A stretch of 64,000 nt of DNA from Lithobates sylvaticus (Eukaryota; Chordata; Amphibia; Anura; Ranidae): NCBI GenBank assembly GCA_028564925.1, contig CM053029.1, forward strand, positions 585,489,168 through 585,553,167, given 5' to 3'. Below, one piece after another: positions 35,225 through 45,503 of the stretch. The notes below the pieces were generated by a model. It worked only from the letters and a program-made list of their open reading frames with translations. It was not told the DNA's origin and ran no database searches. The translations under genes and the position numbers were made by a program. Position 1 is the first letter of the stretch; each line of letters begins with the position of its first letter.

Positions 35225-35590
35225 GTTTGGGGGTTTTAAGTAGTTTTCTAGCAAAAAAAATAAATAAATAATAAAATAAATAATAAAAAATAAAATAAAT
35301 ATTACATAAATAAATAATGAATAAAATGACAGTCAATTTTTACATGTAGGAGAAAAGCGTCAGAGATGGCCCTCCGAGCAAATACTGTGTGAAATTTTAA
35401 TTTGCAACACCCATCGTTTTATGCTATAGGGCCTCTGCTAAAAAAAATAAAAAGATATAATGTTTGGGGGTTCTAAGTAATTTTCTAGCAAAAAAATGAT
35501 ATAAATAATTAATAAAATAAATAATAATAAATAATAATAATAAATGATTAAATAAATTAAATAATAAATAAATGTTACATAAATAAATAA
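33490..35590. repeat. Satellite-like array, about eight units
   Basis: Each unit has TTTTACATGTAGGAGA, GCCCTCCGAGCAAATACTG, TTGCAACACCCATCGTTTTA, GGGCCTCTGCTA, GTTTGGGGGTTTTAAGTAG and an AAATAAATAAATA tract. Unit length varies from about 230 to 330 bp, mostly because of the AAAT tract and embedded (TA)n runs. One unit is interrupted by the foldback at 34573-34838. Confidence 0.9.
34573..34838. mobile_element. Duplicated palindromic MITE inside the satellite array
   Basis: TTTCCTGTCGCATCTTCATG, GCAGCATACACTCTG and their complements alternate, forming two hairpins that share the block ACGGAAAATTGTATACTTAC. It lies within one satellite unit. Short frames on both strands are products of the palindrome. 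Confidence 0.8.
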
Positions 35591-35683
35591 TAAAATAAAT
35601 AAAAGTTTGATTTAGAAGAAGTGTCAGAATTAGCCCGGTTGCGAAGTGGTTAATATTTCAATTTATTTTTGTTATATTTTTAG

Positions 35684-35831
35684 CAATCTGGTTACAACCT
35701 TCACTGGAAGATACGGAAAAGTTCAATACCAACTCTCCGCGGTTTTAGAAAGACCCTCAGCGCCCGACCTAACCGTCCACCGGGAGCTCCGCGTCACCAG
35801 CCGGATTGATGTCAATTCCCCATCTTTGCTG
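35684..35831 (+). CDS. ARRDC4: ARRDC4-like alpha-arrestin, internal exon (probably exon 3)
   Basis: A 148-bp exon after a T-rich tract and TAG acceptor, ending at a GTAAGG donor. The first base completes a glycine codon begun at 28420; the exon ends on a codon boundary. The translation includes NLVTTFTGRYGKVQYQ and RIDVNSPSLL. These are the family hallmarks F-x-G-x-(Y/H)-G-x-(V/I)-x-Y and the (I/V)D(V/I)N(T/S)PSLL linker between the arrestin N- and C-domains. The phrase VLERPSAPDLTVHREL is closer to ARRDC4 than to ARRDC2, ARRDC3 or TXNIP, which have an LHRPW motif here. The exon begins 31 bp after the TTAA that closes a large repeat block, so repeats reach right up to the splice acceptor. Confidence 0.95.
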
Positions 35832-36630
35832 GTAAGGACTTTTATTAACAACCAGAAGGTTTTTCTTACAAAAAAAAAAAAAAGAAAAAAAAAGAAAAAG
35901 TGACATCTCTCATTTACTTTCTGTTTACCGTCCAATAACAAGTTGTTCTCGCGCTCTGCGTTTGCTATCCGCTCCCCCTAATGTATGCAGGTGCGCCAAT
36001 TTGTTTTATTAGCTCTACATCACGCAGTCCCCATTTAGGTCCCGGGCTGCATTTGTGAGGCTCGCTGTTCTGAACGTGAATAATGACAGCTGCACAAGAC
36101 AATTAGGGGAGACTTATTATTAATCATTGAAGGTCTGCTGTCTAATGCAGACCATTATATGTCACGTATCCCTCCATTTCTCATGCCATTTTCTACCACT
36201 AAGTAAGTGTATGCAGCTGTCGGCGGAATCCTTTCAGCCATCATGCCCTAATGGCAACATTGGATCACATTAAAGCATTGAACTCCGTAATGACTGCAAA
36301 TACATCGTATGGCGGGGAGGATCAGAGCGCGAGTAACAACACGGTGCCGAGATGTGGAGCTAATGAGCTTTATTCTTTTATCTGCGCCCATTTTATCGAA
36401 ATAATATACAATTATACCTTGCACTTTCATGACAGCCATACAGGAGCCCTAATGGTGCGCCATTTAAATATGAATGATATCATCACAAGAAAATACCCCG
36501 GCAATTGTAGCTGATTTTAAACAAGGCCAATCCGACATAAGATGTGTTGTGTTTTTTTTTTTTTTTTTTTTTGGGATTAGTAAGTGTATGGAGGATTCTT
36601 GCGGAACTTCACAAAGTCCCAAAAGTCTAA
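35832..36630. other. Intron sequence without recognised repeat
   Basis: The first about 800 bp of the intron after the exon at 35684. A stretch near 36040-36480 (CACGCAGTCCCCATTTAGG, AATGACAGCTGCACAAGAC, CATGACAGCCATACAGGAGC) looks like ordinary unique DNA and could hold conserved non-coding sequence. I cannot test this. Confidence 0.35.
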
Positions 36631-37041
36631 TGCCCCGTACACACGGTCGGAATTTCCGACAACACATGTTCCATGTGAGCTTGTTGTCGGAAATTCCGAC
36701 CGTGTGTAGGCTCCATCGGACAATTTTTGTCGGAATTTCTCACAACAAAAATTTGAGAGCTGGTTCTCAAATTTTCCGACAACAGAATCCGTTGTCGGAA
36801 ATTTCGATCGTGTGTACACAATTCCGAGGCACAAAATTCCACGCATGCTCGGAATCAGCCGCACTGGCTATTGAACTTCTTTTTTCTCGGCTCGTCGTAT
36901 GTGTTGTACGTCACCGCGTTCTTGACGTTCAGAACTTCCGAAAACATTTGTGCGACCGTGTGTATGCAAGACAAGTTTGACATCCATCGGAAATAAGTCC
37001 AGGACTTTGTTGTCGGAATGTCCGATCGTGTGTACGCGGCA
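36631..37041. mobile_element. Harbinger-type MITE (TAA duplication)
   Basis: TAA at 36628-36630 and 37042-37044. Ends TGCCCCGTACACACGGTCGG and GATCGTGTGTACGCGGCA. Confidence 0.9.
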
Positions 37042-37049
37042 TAAGACCA

Positions 37050-37440
37050 ACTCCATTCTTTTTTTACCACCACTCCCAAGCCGCAGCTGCAGCCAAGAAA
37101 TCAGTGGCAAAACTACCAGGGTCACAGCAGTCGCACTTGCAACTGGGCCCTGGAGTTCTGGAGCCCTGCCCTCCATTTCTAGTTAGAGGCATTGGGTCGG
37201 GAGATATACTGAGAACTCGCTGTCACTGCCCGCCTGTACCCCCTCCTATTGATTGCTACAGAGTGCAGTCAGATACTATTTCGGGAGGGGTAAACTGAAG
37301 GAGAAAGTCAGCTGACGGCCAGTAGAGTGAAGGGAGGAGCTCTCCATTCTGGAGGAGACCCCATGTCAGGAGAAGCATCCCTGGAGGCACGCAGGCAGAA
37401 ACACACTGAGCAAGGAGAATAGACTGACACTGAGAGCAGG
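37050..37440. repeat. Probable interspersed repeat, unassigned
   Basis: GC-rich segment with phrases such as CAGTGGCAAAACTACCAGGG and CACTTGCAACTGGGCCCTGG that look repeat-derived. No second copy in the window, so the call rests on impression only. Confidence 0.3.
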
Positions 37441-37539
37441 TGAGTGTCAGCATTGCTGATCCCATCCCTCCCCCCCCCCCCCCCCCCCACCACTGTTGCC
37501 TCTTACTGATCCCATCCCCCCCCCCATCAGGCAGTGGTA

Positions 37540-38008
37540 GTAGACTGATGACATCCCTATCCCCACCACTGCCCCAGCTGTCATCCTTATCCCCACCACT
37601 TCCCCAATGTCATCCCTATACCCACTACTGCCCCCGCTGTCATCCCTATCCCCACCACTGCCCCCAATGTCATCCCTATCCCCACCATTGCCCCTGATGT
37701 CATCCCTATCCCCACCATTGCCCCTGATGTCATCCCTATCCCCACCATTGCCCCTGATGTCATCCCTATCCCCACCACTGCCACTGATATCCTTCCTATC
37801 CCCACCACTGCCATTGATATCATCCCTAGCCCCACCACTGCCATTGATATCATCCCTATCCCCACCACTGCCATTGATATCATCCCTATCCCCACCACTG
37901 CCATTGATATCATCCCTATCCCCACCACTGCCATTGATACCATCCCTATCCCCACCACTGCCCCCAATGTCATCTCTATCCCCAGTGTTATCCCTATCCC
38001 CACCAACA
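37540..38008. repeat. 30-bp minisatellite, block 1
   Basis: About fifteen copies of CATCCCTATCCCCACCACTG plus a variable ten-base part (CCCCTGATGT, CCATTGATAT or CCCCCAATGT). Since 30 is a multiple of three, frames stay open on both strands (LSPPLPLMSS, GGDRDDINGS); these are not genes. Confidence 0.96.
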
Positions 38009-38016
38009 TGAGCAGT

Positions 38017-38087
38017 CAAGCGCCTCGAGGCGATTCAGTTCGCAGTTGCAGCGCTATACAAATCATTGATTCATTCATTCATTCACT
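38017..38087 (+). mobile_element. Short LINE-2 3' tail inserted in the minisatellite
   Basis: AAGCGCCTCGAGGCGATTCA, then CAGTTGCAGCGCTATACAAATC and (ATTC)n. This is the same tail as the LINE-2 at 3183 and 13190, only about 70 bp long, in + orientation. Confidence 0.85.
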
Positions 38088-38215
38088 GCCCCAATGTCAT
38101 CCCTATCCCCACCACTGCCTCCAATATCATTCCTTTTCCCACCACTGCCCCAATGTCATCCTTATCCCCACCACTGCCCCCGATGTCATCCCTATAACCA
38201 CCACTGCCCCCAATG
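38088..38215. repeat. 30-bp minisatellite, block 2
   Basis: About four more copies of the 30-bp unit after the LINE-2 tail. Confidence 0.93.
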
Positions 38216-38745
38216 TAGAGAGGGCTTCCCTTGTGGCTAAGTTCCAGACCCCCCTGATGGTGAAAACAGGAGCGGTCAGGCCCAAAGTAGCACGGGTCGC
38301 CTGCTGGACTGTACGCAGGAGGTTCCAGAGTACAGCTGGTGTGCTGGCGTAGAATCAGCAGACAGGTGGCGCCCGTGAGGTGTTGCAGGATTCGGATAAT
38401 GCTGCTACTGTAGCGTGGTCAGAAGGAAACCTAGGTCTTGAGCCGGGTTGGTATCAGAGTAGACGTGGTCAGGTGGCTAACCGAGGTTAACAATGGAAGC
38501 AAACAGGAAACAGGTCAAGGACAAGCTGGATTGGTAACAGGAGACACAGGAACAGGAATATCAAGGAGATAACACACTGGGGGAGCCGAAGATCAACCAG
38601 CAAATGCAGACACTAGCAGACTTTTTTTATATAGGCCCATGTGACCTGCTGGTAGAGATGCTGGGTCCTAAATTCCTTCTCCTGCCATAAGTGCTGGTAG
38701 AGATGCTAGGTCCTAGAGCCCTTGCTTCTGCTGTTGCTTCCCTGG
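38216..38745. other. Unassigned insertion splitting the minisatellite
   Basis: About 530 bp with no unit homology between two blocks of the same array. It is rich in CAGGAAACAGGTC-type words, with a near-duplicate CTGGTAGAGATGCTGGGTCC/CTGGTAGAGATGCTAGGTCC at its right edge. It looks like inserted repeat DNA, family unknown. Confidence 0.5.
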
Positions 38746-38747
38746 CA

Positions 38748-39066
38748 CCCCACCACTGCCCCCAATGTCATCCCTATCCCCACCACTCCCCCAATGTTGT
38801 CCCTATCCCAACCACTGCCACTAATGTCATCCTTGTCCCCACCACTGTCCCCAATATTATCCCTATCCCCACCACTGACCGATGTCATCCCTATGCCCAC
38901 CACTGCCACTGATATCATCCCTATCCCCACCACTGCCATTGATATCATCCTTATCCCCACCACTGCCCCTGATGTCATCCCTATTCCTACCACTGCCACT
39001 GATATCATCCTTATCCCCACCACTTCCCCCCGATGTCATCCCTATCCCCTTCACTGCCCCCGACCC
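38748..39066. repeat. 30-bp minisatellite, block 3
   Basis: About ten further units with the same CATCCCTATCCCCACCACTG core. Confidence 0.94.
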
Positions 39067-39245
39067 CCCCCCCCCATGTCATTTATGCTTCAGGCTGTAA
39101 CCTTGTAATAAATCTGTTTAATGGCAAGGCTGTAACCTTGTAATAAATCTGTTTTATGGCAAGTCACACTGCTCCTGTTTAGCATTGTTTTGCCTTGCAA
39201 CAGGCTTGATGAATGTCCCCCCTTGAGTTTGGGTGCTTATGGTCC

Positions 39246-39745
39246 AATGCAGTGGCGGCTGGTGGTCATTTTTTTGGGGGGGGGGGGGGGAAGCAGCAAA
39301 CAGTGCACCCGCCACAACCCCTGGGTCGGGTCGGTCGGTTCAGCCGGTGTACTTACCCTATTCATGGCAGGCAATCACGGGCTTCTCCTTCCCCTGCTCG
39401 GCGGCTTCCGTCTCCTCCCTCCTCCTCCTTGGTGGCCAATCGGAACGCTTCTCCTTTTGCCCAGTCAGGAAACGGGTTTCAGTCCTACGCTTCCTGATTG
39501 GTGGAGAAGCGATTCAGTGTAAGAATAGGGAATATTAATTCGCTATTCTTACACACCTGGGTGGGCTCCGAGCGCATTCTCTGCGCCTCGAGCCCACCTT
39601 ATTTTGAAGCCTATTAGAGCCTCTGGAATCGATGTGCCCGGTGTCCGAAAAGGGGCCAGACGCATGGATAGGGGGGTGGTGGCGATGTATAGAGGAGGTG
39701 GCACCAGTGCGCCCTTAATGAACGGGTCGCCCCTGGTCCACTGGG
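39246..39745. repeat. Interspersed repeat (CAGTGGCGGCTGGTG type)
   Basis: Starts GCAGTGGCGGCTGGTGGTCA with a G run, and includes TAGGGAATATTAATTCGCTA and GCATGGATAGGGGGGTGG. A second copy at about 59023-59500 shares GAATATTAATTTGCTATTGT and GTGGGTGGCGCCCCTAAT. It may be a hAT-type MITE, as both ends can be read CAGTGG, but no target duplication is clear. Confidence 0.6.
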
Positions 39746-39848
39746 CAGCAGGCACACTGTGTGTTCGTGGACCGTGCACAGGCACCCGCTTGGAAGTCAA
39801 ATTGGGAGCAGCGGCTGCGTCCCCAATTCCGTGCAGCTGCTGCGTCAA

Positions 39849-40600
39849 ATTTATTTATTTATTTATTTATTACAGGATTTATATAGCGCCAGCAGTTTAC
39901 GCAGCGCTTTACAATATAAAAAGGGAGACAATACAGTTATAATACAATACAATAAAATACAAGAGGATTAAGGGGGGCCCTGCTCAGAAGAGCTTACAAT
40001 CTAATAGGGTGGGGGAGGTGATACAAAAGGTTGTAACTGTGGGGAATGAGCTGATGGAAGTGGTAGAAGATTAGTTGGAGACATGATAGGCTTCCCTGAA
40101 GAGATGAGTTTTCAGGGATCGCCTGAAGGTAGCAAGAGTAGGGGATAGCCGGACAGGTTGAGGTAGCGAGTTCCAGAGGATGGGAGAGGCTCTGGAGAAA
40201 TCCTGGAGACAAGCATGGGAGGAGGAAACAAGAGAGCTTGACAGGAGGAGATCTTGAGAAGAGCGGAGAGGAAGATTTGGGTGATATTTGGAGACAAGAT
40301 TGGTGATGTAGCTCGGGGCAGAGCTGTGAATGGCTTTGTATGTTGTGGTTAGTATTTTGAATTTAATTTGCTGGGTGATTGGGAGCCAGTGTAGGGATTG
40401 GAGGAGAGGGTTGGCAGACACTGAACGGTTGGTAAGGTGGATAAGTCTGGCAGCAGCATTCATGATAGACTGAAGAGGGGAGGAGCCTATGGAGAGGCAG
40501 GCCAATGAGAAGGGAGTTGCAATAGTCAAGGCGAGAGATAACAAATGACAAATCTGACATGAATGGGATGTACCTGTGCGGGTAAACGCAGCCCTCACCC
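39849..40600 (-). mobile_element. LINE-2-like fragment, second family, C-terminal part
   Basis: The 3' end at the left has an (AAAT)n tail and GCGCTATATAAATCC on the minus strand. A 175-codon minus-strand frame at 40071-40598 encodes LHWLPITQQIKFKILTTTYK, then LWNSLPQPVR and SLKTHLF. This is the conserved domain after RT in L2/CR1-type LINEs. It is 5'-truncated before the RT core. Confidence 0.9.
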
Positions 40601-41333
40601 GGGTGTAGTACGCCTGTGTGAACCAGACCTAAAGAGTGTCGTAGACCTGTACGTATGCAGATTTGTCATACAACTCATAAAACACGATTGCCTGGATTCT
40701 CCATGGAAAAAAAGCTATTGATTCCTAATGCAGTCATCACTAAGGTGTCCTATGTGCCAAAAAGAAACAATACTGGAATTTCTCTGAAGCACTCTTGCTA
40801 TATACACACACCTGTTCCGTATCAGAAGTAATGAACATCCTATGGCTCATTATCAGCGACTATGGTATACAGTCATAACAATTACAGGCAAATTCTTTGT
40901 CATTTTGGCTTCTGGGGACACGAAAAATGGTGCAGATGTGACGATTATGCTGCCAAGTGTCAAATTAAAAAGACAAATATGTAATCACCATCATTTATGA
41001 TTATGTTTCCTTTCATTTTTATTAAATCCTAAAAGGACGATTTTAAAGTGGAACTTAACTGCATCTGAGTAGCACAAACTGAAACCCCTATTTAATTCAT
41101 TTTTAATATTCAGAGCAAATTCCCCCCATCCATCCATGTTTCCATTGCTTTATTTTATTGAGAAATCGCTTTAAAAACACCCCTCTAGTATTTATAATTG
41201 AGGCCATCGTGAGGAAGGGCAGATGATTCCTCCACCTGGGTAAGTACCTTTCTTTTAAGGTCTGTTATGAACAGTCATGAAATAGTTTAAAACATTTTAG
41301 AAAAATTCCTGTAGCTCTCTAAAGCTGGCCTTA
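40601..41333. other. Intron sequence without recognised repeat
   Basis: About 730 bp of non-coding sequence with no gene or repeat I can name. Confidence 0.35.
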
Positions 41334-41757
41334 TGCCCCGTACACACGGTCGGATGTTCCGACGGAAAATGTCCTATCGGACAATGTTGTCGGAAATTCC
41401 GACCATGTGTAGGCTCCATCGGACTTTTTCCGTCGGATTTTCCGTCGGACAAAGTTTTATCTCCTGCTCTCAAATTTTCCGACAACAAAGTCCTATCGGA
41501 CTTTTTCCGATCGTGTGTAGCGAATTCCGACGGACAAAGTGCCACGCATGCTCAGATCACATTACAAGACCAAAGCTATTGGCTACTAGCCTCTACGTAG
41601 TCCCGTCGTAGGCAACAAACGTCACCACGTTCAGAATGATCGGATTTTCCGACAACTTTGTCCGACCGTGTGTATGCAACATCAGTGTCGGACAAAATCC
41701 GTCGGAAAAAATCCGATGGATTTTGTGGTCGGATTTTCCGACCGTGTGTACGGGGCA
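41334..41757. mobile_element. Harbinger-type MITE (TTA duplication), well preserved
   Basis: TTA at 41331-41333 and 41758-41760. The ends are perfect inverted repeats TGCCCCGTACACACGGTCGG. Confidence 0.93.
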
Positions 41758-41940
41758 TTAGATGGGTATAATTTTTGAACAAAACTCTAGGTTTTACGAA
41801 AGTTTGTTCATTTTTTTTCTAATCATTAGTGGGCCAGTTGTGAGAAAATTTGATAGAGCGGGATGGAAAATAGTTTTTGCTCACAAACTCATTTCTAGCA
41901 GTGTATGTGGTTTTAATTTGGTAAAGTCCATTTTTTTTCT

Positions 41941-42900
41941 TTAACCGCTTTCAGACCGGACCATTTTGCTGGCTTAAGACCAGACCACTTTTTTGCGATT
42001 CGGCACTGCGTCGCTTTAACTGACAATTGCGCGGTCGTGCGACGTAGCTCCCAAACAAAATTGACATCCTTTCTTTCCCACAAATAGAGCTTTCTTTTGG
42101 TGGTATTTGATCACCCCTGCAGGTTTTTATTTTTTGCGCTATAAACAAAAAAAGAGCGACAATTTTGAAAAAAAATGCATTATTTTTTACTTTTTGCTAT
42201 AATAAATATCCCCCAAAAATGTATAAAAAAAAACTATTTTTTTCCTCAGTTTAGGCCGATACGTATTCTTCTACATATTTTTGGTAAAAAAATCGCAATA
42301 AGCGATTATTGATTGGTTTGCGCAAAAGTTATAGCGTTTAAAAAATAGGGGACAGTTTAATGGTATTTTTATTAATAATTTTTCTTTTTACTAGTAATGG
42401 CGGCGATCAGCGATTTTTATTGTGACTGCGACATTATGGCGGACACATCGGACATTTTTGACACATTTTTGGGACCATTGTCATTTATACAGCAATCAGT
42501 GCTATACAAATGCACTGATTCCTGTGTAAATGACACAGGCAGTGAAGGGGTTAACCACTAGGTGGCAGTGTAGGGGTTAAGTGTTTCCTAGGGGCGTGTT
42601 GCTAACTGTGAGGGCGTGGCTGTGTTGTACACATCACTGATCTCTGCTCCAATCACAGGGAGCAGTGACACTGTTGCTAGGCAGAATGGGGAGATGCTTG
42701 TTTACTTTAGCATCTCCCCGTTCTTCCTCCCCGTGAGACGTTTGTGGGTATTCCCACGGCGATCGAGTCAGCGGGACCCGCGATCGGACTCACGGAGGTC
42801 CCGACCGTCACGCGTGCACGCAATGGCATGGCGCCCATTTGCCTGTCCGTGCCATTCTGCCAGCGTATATGTGTGTGTTTGCCGGTCAGGAAGTGGTTAA
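41941..42900 (+). mobile_element. TTAA-type (piggyBac-derived) non-autonomous element, 960 bp
   Basis: TTAA at 41941-41944 and 42897-42900. Left CCGCTTTCAGACCGGA, right CCGGTCAGGAAGTGG. Collinear with 25441-26445. Confidence 0.9.
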
Positions 42901-43160
42901 ATCAAATGTTAAAGAAATCTTTCGAACGACAAATGTTCTGAGAATTTTCTTACATGTTTTCCAAAGACTTTTCCTAAAAAAATGAGCTGGAAATTCTGCT
43001 GTGAACAGTCATGAAGTAGTTCAAAAAAATCTGCTAAGAACATTTCTGTAAAGTGTAAATCTCTAAATCTGGCCATATATAGTTAGAATTTCAAATGAAA
43101 ATTCTTCGGAAAAGAAGGTTCTACGAGTTTGTTAATTTTTCTAATCATTACTGGGTCACA

Positions 43161-44240
43161 TCATTTGTTGCTGTCGCACTTTGAATGACAATTGCGCGGC
43201 CATGCTACACTGTACCCAAACTACATTTTTATAATTTTGTTCCCACAAATAGAGCTTTCTTTTGGTGGTATTTGATCACCTCTAGGATTTTTATTTTCTG
43301 CTAAACAAATAAAAAAAAAGGCCGAACATTTTGAAAAAAAATGTTTTTTTTTTTGTTTCTGTTACAAAACTTTGTAAATAAGTACGTTTTCTCCTTCACT
43401 GATGGGCACTGATGGGGCTGCACTGACGGGCACTGATAAGGCGGCACTGATGGGCACTGATGAGGTGGCGCTGATGAGGTGGCAATGATGGGCACTGTTG
43501 AGGGGCACTAATATGTGGCACTGATAGGTGGCACTGATATATGCAGCACTGATGGGCACTGAAAGGCAGCCGTGATAGGTGGCATGGATGGGCACTGATA
43601 GGCAGCATGGATGGGCACTGATAGGCGCTACGGATGGGCATGGATGGGCACTGATAGGTGGCACTGATGTACACTAATGTACACTAATGGATGGTACTGA
43701 TGGGCATCACTGATTGGCAGGCATCCATTGTGGGCATCGATTGGCATCCATTGTGGGCACTGATTGTTATCCCTAGTGGCCATGGATGGCATATGTGGTG
43801 GTGACTAGTGGTGGGCGTCCCTGGTTGTCCTGGTGGCGTCGCTGGTGGTCCAGTGTAGGCATCCTTGGGGAGGGGGGCTGTGCTGATAATCAATGAGCAC
43901 AGACCCCCCCCTGTCAGAGGAGCAGCCGATCGGCTCTCCTCGCGTCTGACAGACACGGGTGAGGAAAAGCTGATCAACGTCTCTTCCCGTTTACACTGTG
44001 ATCAGCCTTGATTGGACACGGCTGATCACGTGGGAAAGAGTCTCCATCAGAGGCTCTTTACCCAGATCAGTGTTGCGGTGTGTGTCAGACTGACACACTG
44101 TAACAACGATCGCCGTGATGCGCGCCCCCGGAGGCGCACATCGGCTTGTTATCATGAAAGACGTCATATGACGTCCGGTCAGGGTAACACAACCACTTTG
44201 CCGATGTCATTTTGTTATTTGGCGGGCGGCAAGTGGTTAA
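43161..44240 (+). mobile_element. TTAA-type element closest to the autonomous piggyBac
   Basis: The right end GGCGGGCGGCAAGTGG is followed by TTAA at 44237-44240. The right third (GATTGGACACGGCTGATCAC, GCGCGCCCCCGGAGGCGC) is arranged like 10570-10860 of the 5.7 kb piggyBac. The left end is truncated. It contains a minisatellite at 43400-43760. Confidence 0.65.
43400..43760. repeat. GGGCACTGAT minisatellite
   Basis: Irregular repeats of GATGGGCACTGATAGGTGGC, about 20-30 bp, giving spurious minus-strand frames rich in SAHQCHLSVP. Confidence 0.88.
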
Positions 44241-44826
44241 TTTTCCAAAAGATAATGGCAAAACATTACAACTTCAAAAAAACCACTATGCCTCTTACTA
44301 AACACCTTGGACTGTCTACTTTCCAAAAAGGGGTCATCTAGAGAAGCAGGGGGATTTTTTTTTTTTTTTTACTGTCCTGGCATTTTAGGGGCTCAAGAAA
44401 TGAGTCAGTCAGTACATCAGGACCAATCAATTTTCAGATATACTATATACCATAGTTTTTGGACTCTACAACTTTCCCACAGACCAAATAATAAACACTG
44501 ATATGGGTTATTTTCACCAAAGAAATGTAGCAGAATACATTTTGGGCTCATTTTATGAAGAACGATTATTTATTTGTTTTAAATTTATTTTTTCAAAATG
44601 TTGTCTTTTTTTTTTTTGCTTATTTAGAAAAATATAAAAAAAAGCCAGTGGTGATTAAATGCCACTAAAAGAATGCTTTATTTGTGTGAACAAAATGATA
44701 AATAATGAAGTTTGGGTACAGTGTTTCATGCCCGCGCAATTATCATTCAAAATGTGACAGCGCTGAAAGCTGAAAATTGGCCTGGGCAGGGAGGGGGTAA
44801 AAAGTGTCCGCTATTGAAGTGGTTAA
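44241..44826 (-). mobile_element. Fragment of piggyBac-type left end, reverse orientation
   Basis: Blocks CCTTGGACTGTCTACTTTCC, TTTTGGACTCTACAACTTTC and TCATTCAAAATGTGACAGCG are complements of 5300-5870 in the 5.7 kb element. It ends at GAAGTGG before TTAA at 44823-44826. Confidence 0.7.
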
Positions 44827-45253
44827 ATGCTAAAAGCAAATAAAATCTTTTGAACGACAAACAAATGTTCAGAGAAGTATGTCAAACAACTTTTCTTAAG
44901 AATTTTCATTTGAGATTCTATCTATCTATGGCCAGCATTGCAGTGAGTTGGCGTCAGACATAATCCTGTTTATGAGGGTATTTTTATCACAGCGATAAAT
45001 GGCCTTTAGCAGTGCAGGTGATCCGTGTTGAATAAATAGTGTAAATTGTCATCATGTGAGGACGGTAATCACTTACATGCTTTTTATGTCCGCTCGTATC
45101 TGGCTGCCCGGGTGATTATCTGGTAATTGCACCTTTTAATCACATCATATTCCACTTAATGCATGTCTTCCTGTCGCAGCATTGTACCTGCGTTGTCTAG
45201 ATGTTGTCACTTCCCCAACACATCGTCAATACTACCGTGTTTACTTTCTTCAG

Positions 45254-45356
45254 ACTGCCGTAGAAAAAACCAAAGAGCGAATGGTTGGCTGCTGGTTCCT
45301 CACCTCCGGACCAATATCACTAAGTGCCAAAATTGGGAGGAAAGGTTACTGCAATG
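45254..45356 (+). CDS. ARRDC4: ARRDC4-like alpha-arrestin, internal exon (probably exon 4)
   Basis: A 103-bp exon with a TTCTTCAG acceptor and GTAAGA donor, starting on a codon boundary and ending in phase 1. The translation includes RMVGCWFLTSGPISLSAKI and RKGYCNG, the start of the arrestin C-domain. The GCWF.TSGP.SLSAKI.RKGY pattern is diagnostic of the ARRDC2/3/4/TXNIP group, and YCNG is the ARRDC4 form (ARRDC3 has YTPG, from memory). The intron before it is about 9.4 kb and holds the 30-bp minisatellite, LINE-2 fragments and several MITEs. Confidence 0.96.
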
Positions 45357-45503
45357 GTAAGATTCATATTTTTTTGCAGTGCTTATCGTCATATCTAGGA
45401 ACATAATCCACACATAAAACACTACTAAGCGTAAAATATTCTGTACAATTAATCTTGAGTTTTGCAAGATTTATATTTAGATGAAATAAAGGGTTTGCAG
45501 TTA

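Larger units (their letters stand above)
31709..35653. mobile_element. Large TTAA-associated repeat block (foldback plus satellite array)
   Basis: Starts CCACTTAAGGACC after TTCA and ends GCGAAGTGG before TTAA at 35650-35653, so it may be another TTAA-type element of about 3.9 kb. Inside are a 1.7 kb imperfect inverted repeat and an array of about eight units of 230-330 bp. No protein-coding frame is recognised. Confidence 0.5.

Noticed and set aside
36474-36980. A 168-codon frame
   Set aside because: Read-through of a Harbinger-type MITE; the same peptide fragments (NFRQ, CVVGNSD) recur at every copy of the MITE on both strands.
37447-38019. 190-codon minus-strand frame with GGDRDDINGS repeats
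   Set aside because: Product of the 30-bp minisatellite; the other strand and frames are equally open.
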